DNA from: Oscillospiraceae bacterium
Lineage (GTDB): Bacteria; Bacillota; Clostridia; Oscillospirales; Ruminococcaceae
Direction of reading: 5' to 3'
NCBI GenBank assembly: GCA_022792755.1
Contig: JAAWBP010000073.1
Location: 1-14,876, forward strand
DNA length: 14,876 nt
Shown here piece after piece: positions 1 to 8,195 of this stretch (position 1 is the first letter of the stretch; each line of letters opens with the position of its first letter). Both the position numbers and the translations under genes were made by a program. The notes beneath the pieces are model-generated. The model had not been told where the DNA came from and did not search any database. It saw only the letters and a list, made by a program, of their open reading frames with translations.

Positions 1-39
1 ATACCCGCATTCTGCCGCAGCAAGAGGCGGCGCTGTTTC

Positions 40-76
40 CTTCACGATTATAACATCCGGCGCCCTTTCCTGTCAA
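40..76 (-). promoter_or_regulatory. Sigma-A promoter just downstream of ribF, pointing out of the window
   Basis: On the minus strand TTGACA (71-76) is followed after 18 bp by TATAAT (47-52), and the TG one base before the -10 makes it an extended -10. The -35 box overlaps the ribF stop codon (73-75). Transcription would start near 40 and run leftward out of the window. In Firmicutes the gene after ribF is usually rpsO (ribosomal protein S15), so this is probably the rpsO promoter; that gene is not visible here. Confidence 0.75.
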
Positions 77-981
77 TCGAGGAGCGCATCGATCTGCCGG
101 ATATTCGCCCGTATCTCCTCCGTCAGCTCTTCGAAACTCTCGAACTTTTTCTCCGGCCGGATGAACTTCATCAAGCTCACCCGGATGTTCTGCCCGTAGA
201 GGGATTCATCTACCCCCATGATATGGGTTTCCGCCAGAGGGAGCCGGTTCCCCTGGATCGTCGGCTTGACCCCGATGTTGGTGATGGATTTATACCGCTT
301 CCCCCTCAGCTCGGTATAGGAGGCATAGGCGCCGAAACGCGGGACGAGAAACTGCTCCGCGAAAATTTGATTGATGGTGGGAATCCCGATCGTCCGGCCC
401 AATTCATTCCCATGGACGACTTCAAAATCCAGGGAATAAGGATGACCCAGCAGCCAGTTTGCCAGCTCGATCTCCCCTTCGGACAAGCACTGCCTGATCC
501 GGGTCGAGCTGATCGCCTCCCCGCCGTCGAGAAGGGACGGAACCGCGTCGAGCCGGATCCCATATTCGCCGCACAGCTTTTGCAGAAGGGGAAGGTCCCC
601 CGCCGCCCCTTTTCCAAACCGGAAGTCCTGGCCGCAGGCGACGGCTTTCGCCTTGAGCCGCCCGCAGAGCACCTGCTCGACGAACTCCCTGGGGGAGAGG
701 TTCATGATCCCCTCAAAGGGGAGGGATTCGACGAGCTCCACGCCGGTTTCTTCCAGCAGGCGGAGGAAGAGGCGGTTTGTCAGGATCCGTTTCATCCCCT
801 GCTTCCGGGCGGGCCGGCACTGGTCTGTGGAAAAGGTCAAAACCGTTGGGACAAGGCCGTTTTCCTTTTCGGCAACGACCCGCTCGACCACCGCCCGATG
901 CCCTCTGTGCAGGCCGTCGAAAATCCCCAGCGCAACCGCTGTTTCCCCGGCTGCATCAACCAGCCTGTCGTATGCGACCAT
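73..981 (-). CDS. ribF: Bifunctional riboflavin kinase / FMN adenylyltransferase RibF
   Basis: Cytosolic two-step enzyme that phosphorylates riboflavin to FMN and then adenylates FMN to FAD. The 302 residues match the usual length of about 300-320. The N-terminal FAD-synthetase domain shows the nucleotidyltransferase motif GIFDGLHRGH near residues 19-28 and ISSTRIR near 157-163. The C-terminal riboflavin kinase domain shows GRTIGIPTIN near 195, NIGVKPTIQG near 237 and a following ETHIM segment with the expected acidic residue. The ATG at 981 is preceded by GGGAGG about 10 nt upstream. It lies 22 bp after truB, so it is probably the last gene of the nusA-infB operon. Nothing is truncated or unusual. 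Confidence 0.96.
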   Translation of the reverse strand: MVAYDRLVDAAGETAVALGIFDGLHRGHRAVVERVVAEKENGLVPTVLTFSTDQCRPARKQGMKRILTNRLFLRLLEETGVELVESLPFEGIMNLSPREFVEQVLCGRLKAKAVACGQDFRFGKGAAGDLPLLQKLCGEYGIRLDAVPSLLDGGEAISSTRIRQCLSEGEIELANWLLGHPYSLDFEVVHGNELGRTIGIPTINQIFAEQFLVPRFGAYASYTELRGKRYKSITNIGVKPTIQGNRLPLAETHIMGVDESLYGQNIRVSLMKFIRPEKKFESFEELTEEIRANIRQIDALLD

Positions 982-1003
982 CTTTTTCCCGCCTCCCTGT
1001 CAT

Positions 1004-1891
1004 TCAAAAAAAGGATACCACCCGGAGCTCCATGGCCTCCAAATCCAGCCGCGCTACCCCTAAGAACTCCCGTTCCGGCCCGTAAACCGCGTGCAGCCCT
1101 TTCCCCGGGCGGTATCTGACCCGGTTCAAATCCAGCCGGACGCCGTTTAGAAACATCCGTTTCTGGACAGCGCTCAAACCGACACTGGGGCAGCCGCGGA
1201 AGACCGCCTCGATTGGGATCAGCTTTTCCTGGAGCGTTCCACCCTCTGAAAGGCGGGCCGCCTCCTCGATGGTGATGCAGCCCTCCAGTGAAAAGCCGGA
1301 AGATTCCGTCCGGACCAGTGAGGTGAGGACGCCCCCCGCGCCGAGCTGCCGGCCGAGGTCGTGGATCAGGGTGCGGACATACGTCCCCTTGGAGCAGCGG
1401 ATATCCAGAATCCCCGTCCTGCTCTCAGCCTCATATTCCAGAAGGGAAAGTTCGCCGATCCGGACCGTCCGCGGTTCCCGCTCGACTTCGCGCCCCTGTC
1501 GGGCGAGGTCGTAGAGCCGCTGCCCGTTGACCTGAACCGCGGAGTACATCGGCGGCAGCTGCTGAAGCTCCCCCCGGAACGCAGGAAGGGCGGAGAGCAG
1601 CGCCTCCCGCGCCACCGGCTCCTCAGAAGAGGTCAACACCTTTCCGGTGATATCCTGAGTATCGGTCGAAAGCCCGAAGCGGAACCCGGCGGTGTACCGC
1701 TTGGTTTCGTCGGGGAGGAGATCGCAGGCCTTGGTCGCCCGCCCCAGCAGGAGCGGCAGAACGCCGGTCGCCATCGGGTCGAGGGTGCCGGCATGCCCCA
1801 TCTTCCGCACACCGGTGATCCCACGCATCTTTGCAACCACGTCGAAGGAGGTAAAGCCCTCCGGTTTGTTCACGCAGAGGATCCCGTTCAT
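1004..1891 (-). CDS. truB: tRNA pseudouridine-55 synthase TruB
   Basis: Isomerises U55 in the T-psi-C loop of tRNAs to pseudouridine. The 295 residues fit the family. Visible motifs are the N-terminal CVNKPEGFTS, the catalytic motif GHAGTLDPMATGVLP (the aspartate of TLDP is the nucleophile known for the family), and the substrate-binding CSKGTYVRTLIHDLG near residue 170. The C-terminal part is a PUA-like tail with less recognisable sequence. The start ATG overlaps the nrnA stop by 4 bp (ATGA), which suggests translational coupling. ribF follows 22 bp downstream. This is the standard position of truB in Firmicute nusA-infB clusters. Confidence 0.97.
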   Translation of the reverse strand: MNGILCVNKPEGFTSFDVVAKMRGITGVRKMGHAGTLDPMATGVLPLLLGRATKACDLLPDETKRYTAGFRFGLSTDTQDITGKVLTSSEEPVAREALLSALPAFRGELQQLPPMYSAVQVNGQRLYDLARQGREVEREPRTVRIGELSLLEYEAESRTGILDIRCSKGTYVRTLIHDLGRQLGAGGVLTSLVRTESSGFSLEGCITIEEAARLSEGGTLQEKLIPIEAVFRGCPSVGLSAVQKRMFLNGVRLDLNRVRYRPGKGLHAVYGPEREFLGVARLDLEAMELRVVSFF

Positions 1892-2826
1892 ACCTGCCGC
1901 TCCACCGCCTCTAATACGGCTTTCTTGACCTCGTCTAAGCTCCCCTTCAGGGTGCAGCCCGCCGCCCGGGCATGTCCGCCGCCGCCCAGACTCCGGCAGA
2001 TTTCCGATGCATCGACCGGTTCCACCGTTCGAACGGAAATTTTATAGAAGCCGTCCCGCTCCCGGAAGGTCAGCCCGACCTGGACGCCCTCGATCTGGCG
2101 CGGGATCGCCGAGACGCCGTCGAGCTCGCTTTCGTCCGCCCCGGTTTCCTCCACCAGCTTCCGCGGGATCACGATCATAGCGCCCCGGCCCCCTAGGAAA
2201 AACTCCATCGAGCTGAGCGCCGACTGCTCCACCCGGATCCGCGCCCGGCTTTTGGTGTCGAACATCAGGCGGTTGATCGTGTTGTAATCCGCGCCGGCTT
2301 CGATCAGCTCCGCCGCGGCCCGGTGGGTGTTCCCCGTCGTGTTGGAAAACTTAAAGCAGCCCGTATCGGTGGCGATCCCGGTGTAAAGCGGGTCGGCGAT
2401 TGCCGCGGAGAGGGGAACCCCCATCTCCCGGATGATCTCCAGCATGATCTCCGCTGTCGCAGCGGCGGCGGGATCGAGGCAGGTTTCTGCGGCATAGCGG
2501 GTGTTGGAAACGTGATGATCAATGCACAGGTCGACCCGCCCGGCGTATGGCATCAGCTTTTCCCCAAACAGCTGGGTGTCCGCAATATCCACCGCTGCGA
2601 TCAAATCCGGCTCAAAATCCAGCGGACGGGCTTCGGTGAAATACGAGAATTTTTCTGGAAACGGGTCGGAGCAGAGGACTGCCGACTGTTTTCCGAGAAA
2701 ATCCAGCGCCCGCATGAGGCCAAACGCTGAACCCAGCGTGTCCCCGTCCGGGTTGTGGTGGGAGAGGATCAAAACCCGCTCCGCACCTTTGATCCGCCGC
2801 GCAGCCGCGGCTGCGGATTGTTCCAT
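1888..2826 (-). CDS. nrnA: DHH-family bifunctional oligoribonuclease / PAP phosphatase NrnA
   Basis: Member of the DHH/DHHA1 phosphoesterases. NrnA enzymes degrade 2-5 nt nanoRNAs and dephosphorylate 3'-phosphoadenosine-5'-phosphate. The 312 residues contain the metal-binding motifs in order: SHHNPDGDTLGS (about 22-33), a central DIADT, the DHH motif CIDHHVSNTRYA (about 102-113), TDTGCFKFSNTT, and the C-terminal DHHA1 glycine motif LGGGGHARAAG (about 280-290). The start is the ATG at 2826. Its ribosome binding site is weak (AAGGCG) and lies next to a strong GC hairpin at 2854-2876, so the exact start is less certain than the function. It overlaps truB by 4 bp. A 150-bp spacer with a terminator-like hairpin separates it from rbfA. 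Confidence 0.93.
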   Translation of the reverse strand: MEQSAAAAARRIKGAERVLILSHHNPDGDTLGSAFGLMRALDFLGKQSAVLCSDPFPEKFSYFTEARPLDFEPDLIAAVDIADTQLFGEKLMPYAGRVDLCIDHHVSNTRYAAETCLDPAAAATAEIMLEIIREMGVPLSAAIADPLYTGIATDTGCFKFSNTTGNTHRAAAELIEAGADYNTINRLMFDTKSRARIRVEQSALSSMEFFLGGRGAMIVIPRKLVEETGADESELDGVSAIPRQIEGVQVGLTFRERDGFYKISVRTVEPVDASEICRSLGGGGHARAAGCTLKGSLDEVKKAVLEAVERQV

Positions 2827-2853
2827 ATCAATCGCCTTCGACCCGGGGTTCCC

Positions 2854-2876
2854 GCGGAAGAGGGGCCCCCCTCCGC
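2854..2876. other. GC-rich hairpin just upstream of nrnA
   Basis: An inverted repeat (GCGGA...TCCGC flanking GAGGGG/CCCCTC-type arms) can form a tight stem about 28-50 nt ahead of the nrnA start codon on the transcript. No U-tract follows it, so it is not an obvious terminator. It may limit ribosome access or protect mRNA; this is inference. Confidence 0.4.
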
Positions 2877-2913
2877 GCCCGGCGTCGTTCCTTTCTGTTT
2901 AATTTTCACACGG

Positions 2914-2946
2914 CAGAAAAGCGGCGGGAGCCTATCCCGGCGCCGC
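2914..2946 (-). terminator. Terminator-like hairpin between rbfA and nrnA
   Basis: On the leftward transcript, 31 nt after the rbfA stop, GCGG-(bulge)-CGGGA pairs with TCCCG-CCGC around a 5-nt loop, and UUUU followed by CUG comes next. The stem is strong, but the U-tract is short and the left arm carries a 3-nt bulge, so partial read-through into nrnA is likely. It may lower expression of the nrnA-truB-ribF part of the operon. Confidence 0.45.
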
Positions 2947-2976
2947 ACCGCTCTCTTTGGAAGCTCGGGCCGCCGC

Positions 2977-3318
2977 TCAGCGGTTGAGCTCCTCGATCAT
3001 TTTACTCAGCTGCGCGCTGTGCTCAATCGAATCATCCGCCACAAAATGGAGCTCCGGGCAGCGGCGCATCCGAATCCGCGCACAGATTTCCTTTTTGATG
3101 AACCCGGAGGCGGACTGGAGCCCCTTCACCGCTTCCCGGGCGGTTTCCATCCCCTCCATGGCGCTGATATACACCTTGCAGTGGGACAAGTCGTTTGAAA
3201 GCTCCAGCTTGACGATGCTGAGCATCCCATGAACCCGCGGGTCTTTGAGCTCCCGCATCACTGCGCTGAGCTCCCGTTTCATATCTTCGGACAACCGTCC
3301 GATCCGATGGCCTGCCAT
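2977..3318 (-). CDS. rbfA: 30S ribosome-binding factor RbfA
   Basis: Small KH-fold protein that binds the 30S subunit and helps 16S rRNA 5'-end maturation and cold adaptation. I chose the ATG at 3318, which gives 113 residues beginning MAGHRIGRLSEDMKREL. It is preceded by AAGGAGG about 6 nt upstream, and 113 residues is the normal size. A longer in-frame reading up to 3519 would run into infB and lacks family similarity. Conserved features are the RIxRLSEDMKREL start, ELKDPRVHGMLSIVKLELSN (first beta strands) and the C-terminal LHFVADDSIEHS. It follows infB after a 116-bp structured spacer. Confidence 0.95.
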   Translation of the reverse strand: MAGHRIGRLSEDMKRELSAVMRELKDPRVHGMLSIVKLELSNDLSHCKVYISAMEGMETAREAVKGLQSASGFIKKEICARIRMRRCPELHFVADDSIEHSAQLSKMIEELNR

Positions 3319-3363
3319 GAGCGGCCTCCTTTCTGTTTTGTTCCATCCCAGGGGACGGCCCCG

Positions 3364-3435
3364 AAACGGCGGAGATCGAACCGCATTCCGGCCGGAACGC
3401 GATCCCCCGCTGGAGGAGGCGCGCTGCCGCCGTTT
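3364..3435. other. Structured infB-rbfA intercistronic spacer
   Basis: Perfect 9-bp inverted arms (AAACGGCGG at 3364-3372, CCGCCGTTT at 3427-3435) enclose a second hairpin made of CGCATTCCGG/CCGGAACGCG (3382-3401). The outer right arm reaches into the infB stop codon. No U-tract follows, so this looks like an mRNA-stabilising or processing structure rather than a terminator. The function is inferred only from the folding pattern. Confidence 0.45.
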
Positions 3436-5945
3436 TATTCGCGGTATTCCTCCACAATATACGCTTCGAAGACGTCGCCCTCTTTGACGTCGTTGAACTT
3501 GTTTAACCCGATGCCGCACTCGTAGCCCTGGGCCACTTCCTTGACGTCATCCTTAAACCGCCGGAGGGAATCGATCTGATCCTCGGCAATGACGATGCCG
3601 TCCCGCACGACCCGGATCATCGAGGCGCGGGTGACCTTGCCCTCGGTGACATAACAGCCGGCAATGGTGCCGACGCTGGAAATCTTGTAAACCTGGCGGA
3701 CTTCGACCCGTCCCAAATCCACGTCGCGGTACTTCGGCGCGAGCATCCCCTTCATCGCCTGGGTGACGTCGTCGATCGCGTCATAGATGATGCGGTAGGT
3801 GCGGATCTCCACCCCTTCTTCCTCGGCGCTGTCCCGTGCAACCGGGTCGGGCCGGACGTTGAAGCCGATGATGATCGCGTTCGAGGCGTTGGCCAGCATG
3901 ACGTCCGACTTCGAGACCGCGCCGACACCCCCGTGGATGACGCGGACGCGGACTTCGTCGTTGGTCAGCTTCTCGAGGGACTGCTTCACCGCCTCGACCG
4001 AACCCTGGACGTCGGCTTTGACGACGATAGCGAGCTCTTTCATCTCGCCCTGTTCGATCTGGCTGAAAAGGTTATCCAGCGTGACCTTCTGGTAGCTCTG
4101 GAATTCCTTCTCCTTCAGGTCGTGCCTGCGCTGCTCCACCAGCACCCTCGCAAGGCGTTCGTCCGCGACGGCGTTGACGGTATCCCCCGCCGACGGCACT
4201 TCGTCGAGGCCGGTGATCTCGACCGGCATGGACGGGCCGGCCTCTTTAACCTCCTGCCCGTGGTCGTTTGTCATGACGCGGACGCGGCCGACCGTCGTCC
4301 CCGCAATAATAATATCCCCCGTATGGAGCGTGCCATTCTGCACCAGCAGGGTCGCAACCGGGCCGCGGCCTTTGTCGAGCCGCGCCTCGATCACCGTGCC
4401 CTTCGCCGGGCGGTTCGGGTTCGCCTTGAGCTCCCGCATGTCGGAGACCAGGCAGACCATCTCGAGGAGGTTGTCGATCCCTTCGCCCGTCAGCGCCGAA
4501 ACCGGGCAGCAGACGGTGTCGCCGCCCCACTGCTCGGGGACGAGCTCGTATTCGGTCAGCTCCTGGAGCACGCGGTCGGGGTTGGCCCCCTCTTTGTCGA
4601 TTTTGTTGATGGCGACGATGATGGCCACCCCCGCCGCTTTGGCGTGGTTGATCGCCTCCACTGTCTGCGGCATGATGCCGTCATCCGCCGCGACCACGAG
4701 GATCGCAACGTCGGTCACCGAAGCGCCACGGGCCCGCATCGAGGTAAACGCCTCGTGCCCCGGGGTGTCTAAGAAAGTGACAATCTGGTCGTTCACCTTG
4801 ACCTGGTAAGCGCCGATATGCTGGGTGATCCCACCCGCCTCGGTCGCGGTGACATTTGCGTTGCGGATTTTATCGAGCAGGGAGGTCTTGCCGTGGTCGA
4901 CATGCCCCATGACGACGACGATCGGGCTTCTCGGTTCCAGGTTGCCGCTGTCGTCCTCGCTGTCGTCGATCAGGCGCTCCTCGATGGTGACAATCACCTC
5001 GTGCTCGACCTTGGCGCCCAGCTCCTCCGCAACCAGGGAGGCGGTGTCGAAGTCGATGACCTCGTTGACCGAAGCCATCACGCCGAGGAGCATCAGCCGC
5101 TTGATGACCTCGCTCACCGTCACCTTCAGCCTCGTCGCGAGCTCGCCGACGGCGATCTCGTCCGGGATCATGACCTTGAGCTGCTGCTTGCGGGCCCGCT
5201 CCAGGGCGAGCCGCTGGAGCTTCTGGGCTTCCGTCTCCCGTTTCTGGGACTGCGGGCGGCCGCGCTGCTGCGACTTCTGGTTGATCTTCTGCTTCCGGCG
5301 GACATTGTCGTGATTCATCCGGCCCGCCGGGGCGATCTGCTCATACCGCTCGTTGTATTTATCCAGCTCCACCTGGGCCGCACGGGTATCCACGTGGCGG
5401 GTGACGATCTCTTTTTTCGGCTGTTCCGCTTTGGGGGCCTTCGCCTTGGGCGTCCGGTCGGGGAAGTTGAATTTCTCCTCCGGCTGTTTCGGCGCGGGCT
5501 TCTGCTGCGGCCGGCCGGCGGCCGGTTCGGCCTTCTGCCCCTGCTGCGGGTTCCTGCGCTGGGGCTCCGCAGGTTTCTTCTGGGGGGGCTGCGGCTTCGC
5601 CTCCGGTTTTACCGGCTCCTGCTTCGGGGCCGGTTTTTGTTTCTGCTGCTCCGGTTTCGCCGGCTTCGGCGCGGCGGCCGGCTCTTCCTTGATCACCGGC
5701 TCCGCCTCTTTGATCTCGGCTTCCTTCGGTGCGGTCGTTTTGGTGGTGTCTTTGAAATAAGCGTCAAAGCTTTCCACCTGATTCTGCTGGGTGAAGTAAT
5801 CGAAAACGATGTTCAACTCCTCATCCGTCAGTGCGGTCATATGTTTTTTCGGTGTGCTGGAATACTTTGCCAGCAGATCAATGACGTCTTTGTTCTGCAG
5901 GTTTAAGTCCTTCGCCACCTCGTGCAGCCTGTATTTTATTACCAT
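3435..5945 (-). CDS. infB: Translation initiation factor IF2
   Basis: GTPase that brings initiator fMet-tRNA to the 30S subunit and promotes 50S joining. From the ATG at 5945 it has 836 residues (MVIKYRLHEV...). I prefer this to the ATG five codons upstream (5960) because GGGAGG lies 8 nt before 5945 and overlaps the upstream ATG. Order: an IF2_N segment (1-55), a low-complexity Lys/Pro/Gln/Glu linker (about 60-240), a second IF2_N-like helix bundle (about 258-300), then the G domain with G1 GHVDHGKTS (about 345), the GGITQHIGAY switch, G3 DTPGHEAF (about 391), G4 NKID (about 444) and G5 SAL. Domains II to IV follow and end in a beta barrel (YKISSVGTIAGCYVTEGKV). The frame is intact. Confidence 0.97.
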   Translation of the reverse strand: MVIKYRLHEVAKDLNLQNKDVIDLLAKYSSTPKKHMTALTDEELNIVFDYFTQQNQVESFDAYFKDTTKTTAPKEAEIKEAEPVIKEEPAAAPKPAKPEQQKQKPAPKQEPVKPEAKPQPPQKKPAEPQRRNPQQGQKAEPAAGRPQQKPAPKQPEEKFNFPDRTPKAKAPKAEQPKKEIVTRHVDTRAAQVELDKYNERYEQIAPAGRMNHDNVRRKQKINQKSQQRGRPQSQKRETEAQKLQRLALERARKQQLKVMIPDEIAVGELATRLKVTVSEVIKRLMLLGVMASVNEVIDFDTASLVAEELGAKVEHEVIVTIEERLIDDSEDDSGNLEPRSPIVVVMGHVDHGKTSLLDKIRNANVTATEAGGITQHIGAYQVKVNDQIVTFLDTPGHEAFTSMRARGASVTDVAILVVAADDGIMPQTVEAINHAKAAGVAIIVAINKIDKEGANPDRVLQELTEYELVPEQWGGDTVCCPVSALTGEGIDNLLEMVCLVSDMRELKANPNRPAKGTVIEARLDKGRGPVATLLVQNGTLHTGDIIIAGTTVGRVRVMTNDHGQEVKEAGPSMPVEITGLDEVPSAGDTVNAVADERLARVLVEQRRHDLKEKEFQSYQKVTLDNLFSQIEQGEMKELAIVVKADVQGSVEAVKQSLEKLTNDEVRVRVIHGGVGAVSKSDVMLANASNAIIIGFNVRPDPVARDSAEEEGVEIRTYRIIYDAIDDVTQAMKGMLAPKYRDVDLGRVEVRQVYKISSVGTIAGCYVTEGKVTRASMIRVVRDGIVIAEDQIDSLRRFKDDVKEVAQGYECGIGLNKFNDVKEGDVFEAYIVEEYRE

Positions 5946-5970
5946 AGATGACCCTCCCATATCTATCCCA

Positions 5971-6291
5971 TTAATCCATCTGAACCCGGCCGTTTACCGC
6001 CGTTTCCAGCAGCGTTCGGAATCCCTCGTCGGCGACGCCAAAGACACCGGCGCGCTTTCCCAGCACATGCTCCGCCTCCTCCAGCGAAACATCCGCGGTG
6101 AGGAACGGCACACCGAAGCGGCCGCAGTGGAACGAAGCTTCCTTGACGGTTTTCGGAGAGAGGCCGCAGGAAAGGACGACCAAAACAGTCTCGCCTTTTC
6201 GCGCCGACTCCATCACGGCGTCAAACCCCATAATAAGCTTCCCGGCCCGCCTTGCCAGCGCCAGTGCCGAAAGCGTTTTATCCGCCGTCAT
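5971..6291 (-). CDS. ylxQ: L7Ae/L30e-family RNA-binding protein YlxQ
   Basis: A 106-residue protein of the L7Ae/L30e/S12e/Gadd45 fold, which usually binds kink-turn RNA. The conserved N-terminus LSALALARRAGKLIMGFDAV (about 7-26) is diagnostic for the YlxQ group, followed by a beta-strand VLVVLS and a C-terminal GVFGVADEGF segment. The exact role of YlxQ is not well established. Its ATG overlaps the ylxR stop codon (ATGA, 4 bp), and infB starts 25 bp downstream. This ylxR-ylxQ-infB order is typical for Firmicutes. Confidence 0.92.
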   Translation of the reverse strand: MTADKTLSALALARRAGKLIMGFDAVMESARKGETVLVVLSCGLSPKTVKEASFHCGRFGVPFLTADVSLEEAEHVLGKRAGVFGVADEGFRTLLETAVNGRVQMD

Positions 6292-6554
6292 CCGCCGTCC
6301 AGCTCCTTTTCAAGCCTCTCGTAGACCTCGTCCGGGATCCGGCAGCTGAAGCTTTTTTCCAGCCGTCTGGTCTTTTTGCAGCTCTTTAAACAGTCTTTAT
6401 TCCGGCAGAGGTAAGCGCCGCGCCCGGATTTTTTCCCCGTGCCGTCGAGCAAAAATCCCCCCTCCGGCGTCTTCACAACGCGGATGAGCTCCCGCTTCGG
6501 TTTCATCTCCCCGCAGCCGGTGCACATCCTCATGGGAACCTTTTTTGCCTGCAT
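6288..6554 (-). CDS. rnpM: YlxR family RNA-binding protein (RnpM)
   Basis: An 88-residue basic protein of the YlxR/DUF448 family. In Bacillus subtilis the homologue has been linked to RNase P modulation (RnpM). Visible hallmarks are PMRMCTGCGEMKPKREL near the N-terminus with two cysteines, and GRGAYLCRNKDCL in the middle, the conserved GRGAY(L/V)C motif with two further cysteines. I chose the ATG at 6554, which has GGGAGGG about 7 nt upstream. An ATG 24 nt earlier (6578) has no ribosome binding site. It lies 32 bp after nusA and overlaps ylxQ by 4 bp. Confidence 0.93.
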   Translation of the reverse strand: MQAKKVPMRMCTGCGEMKPKRELIRVVKTPEGGFLLDGTGKKSGRGAYLCRNKDCLKSCKKTRRLEKSFSCRIPDEVYERLEKELDGG

Positions 6555-6586
6555 GCGATACCCTCCCTGCCATTTCAACTGGTTCG

Positions 6587-7642
6587 TTACTCTTCCTCGC
6601 CGTAAAAGCCGCTCTCCGGGCGGATGTCGATCTTATACCCGGTCAGGCGGGCGGCGAGCTTGGCGTTCTGCCCTTTGTTCCCGATGGCGAGGGAGAGCTG
6701 GTGGTCCGGGACGGTCGCCCGGCAGGTCCGCGCCTCTTCGTCCAGAATTTCCACCCCGACCACCGTTGCCGGGGAAAGCGCCTGGGAGATAAACTCCTTC
6801 GGGTCTTCGCTGTAGCGGACGATGTCGATCTTTTCGCCGCCGAGCTCCTCCACGATCCGGGCGACCCGCGTCCCCTTGGGGCCGATACAGGCGCCGATGG
6901 CATCCACATTTTCGTCCGCGCTGTAGACCGCGAGCTTGGAGCGGGAACCCGCCTCGCGGGAGATGGAACGGATCACCACCGTGCCGTCGAAGATCTCCGG
7001 CACCTCGGTCTCAAACAGCCGTTTCACCAGGTCGCGGTGGGTTCTCGATATCTTCAGGTTGCAACGCCGGTCGCTCGCGACGATGTCGCTGACATAGACC
7101 TTGACGTAATCCCCCTCGGAAAACTCGTCGGTTTCGAGCTGCTCGTTGCGGAAGAGCATCACCTCGTTATGGTCAATCTCCAGCGTGACGTTCCCGGTCT
7201 GCGGCTCGACCCGCTGCACCCGGCCGGTGACGACCTCGTGGAGCTTGGAGCGGAACTGCTCGATCATCTGCTCCCGCTCGGCCTCCCGGATCCCCTGCCG
7301 GATCACATGCTTCGCCGTCTGGGCCGCGATCCGCCCGAACTGCTTGGTCTCGAGCTTGATTTCGACCGCATCCCCGACCTTGGCCCGCTTGTCGTGCTGC
7401 AAAGCGTCCTCGAGCGTGATCTCGTTGACCGGGTCCTCCACCTCTTCGGCCACGGTTTTGACGATGCTCACCTTGAACTTCCGGGTTTCGGCGTCAATAT
7501 CGACCAACACGTTTTCGATGCCGCCGTAGTCCCGCTTGACCGCCATCCCGATCGCCGTCTTGATCCGCTCAAGGAGGTACTCCATCGGAATCCCCTTTTC
7601 CTGTTCCAAGAGCTCCAGCGCGTCAAAAAATTCGTTATTCAT
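6587..7642 (-). CDS. nusA: Transcription termination/antitermination factor NusA
   Basis: RNA-polymerase-binding factor that modulates pausing, termination and antitermination. The 351 residues correspond to the short Firmicute form without the C-terminal acidic repeats of proteobacterial NusA. Domains: an N-terminal RNAP-binding domain (1-130, MNNEFFDALELLEQEKGIP), an S1 domain (about 135-200, VVTGRVQRVEPQTGNVTLEI), KH1 with VDAIGACIGPKGTRVARIVE (about 245) and KH2 with SLAIGNKGQNAKLAARLTGY (about 320). The ATG at 7642 has GGGAGAG about 9 nt upstream. It follows rimP by 23 bp. Confidence 0.97.
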   Translation of the reverse strand: MNNEFFDALELLEQEKGIPMEYLLERIKTAIGMAVKRDYGGIENVLVDIDAETRKFKVSIVKTVAEEVEDPVNEITLEDALQHDKRAKVGDAVEIKLETKQFGRIAAQTAKHVIRQGIREAEREQMIEQFRSKLHEVVTGRVQRVEPQTGNVTLEIDHNEVMLFRNEQLETDEFSEGDYVKVYVSDIVASDRRCNLKISRTHRDLVKRLFETEVPEIFDGTVVIRSISREAGSRSKLAVYSADENVDAIGACIGPKGTRVARIVEELGGEKIDIVRYSEDPKEFISQALSPATVVGVEILDEEARTCRATVPDHQLSLAIGNKGQNAKLAARLTGYKIDIRPESGFYGEEE

Positions 7643-7665
7643 TTTCCGATCTCTCCCATCTCAAA

Positions 7666-8160
7666 TTACAGGCGTTCCATCTCGCCGTCAAAGTCGATAT
7701 CGTCCAGCCGGATATAGCTCAACTCCTTCACCGCGAAGGAGAGGCTCTCCTCCTGCGAAAGAAGCTCCACCGTCCCGTCCCGGTACCCGTTCAGGGTTCC
7801 TTTGAAATCCCGGACGCCGTCCCGCGGGCGGATCAGCCGCAACTCGACCGGCTGCCCCTTACAAGTCTCGAAATGCTCCGGCCGGCGCAGCTCCCTGCCA
7901 AGCCCCGCAGAGGCGACTTCGAGGAAATAACTCTGCTCGACCGGGTCGGCTTCGTCCAGGATCGGGTCGATCTTACGGCTCATCTCGGCGCAGTCGTCCA
8001 TGTCGACGCCGCCGGGCTTGTCGAGGATGATCCGGAGGAACCAGCTCCCGCCCTCCTTCTCAAACCGCACATCCCAAAGGGTGAAGCCCAATTCGTCCGC
8101 CGCCGGCTTGACAAGACCGTAGACCACCGAAACCGTGGAAGCTTTTTTTGCCATCCGCAT
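7666..8160 (-). CDS. rimP: Ribosome maturation factor RimP
   Basis: Assembly factor for the 30S subunit, acting on the S12/central-pseudoknot region. The 164 residues fit the family (about 150-165). The N-terminal domain shows ELGFTLWDVRFEKEGGSWFL and DMDDCAEMSRKIDPILDE; the junction motif YFLEVASAGLGRELRRPEHF is the clearest RimP signature; the C-terminal SH3-like domain contains FKGTLNGYRDGTVEL. I chose the ATG at 8160 because AGAGAGG lies 5 nt upstream; an ATG two codons later is a less well spaced alternative. It is the first gene of the nusA operon, about 85 nt after the inferred transcription start. Confidence 0.95.
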   Translation of the reverse strand: MRMAKKASTVSVVYGLVKPAADELGFTLWDVRFEKEGGSWFLRIILDKPGGVDMDDCAEMSRKIDPILDEADPVEQSYFLEVASAGLGRELRRPEHFETCKGQPVELRLIRPRDGVRDFKGTLNGYRDGTVELLSQEESLSFAVKELSYIRLDDIDFDGEMERL

Positions 8161-8195
8161 TCCATCCTCTCTTTTGCAATCGTTCCAACATAAAG

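Noticed and set aside
4818..5906. Long open frame (362 codons) opposite infB
   Set aside because: It is antisense to an intact, clearly recognisable IF2. Its composition is a mirror of the Lys/Pro/Gln-rich linker, and it has no family motif.
6545..7717. Long open frame (390 codons) opposite nusA
   Set aside because: It is a shadow of NusA with no recognisable motif or ribosome binding site.
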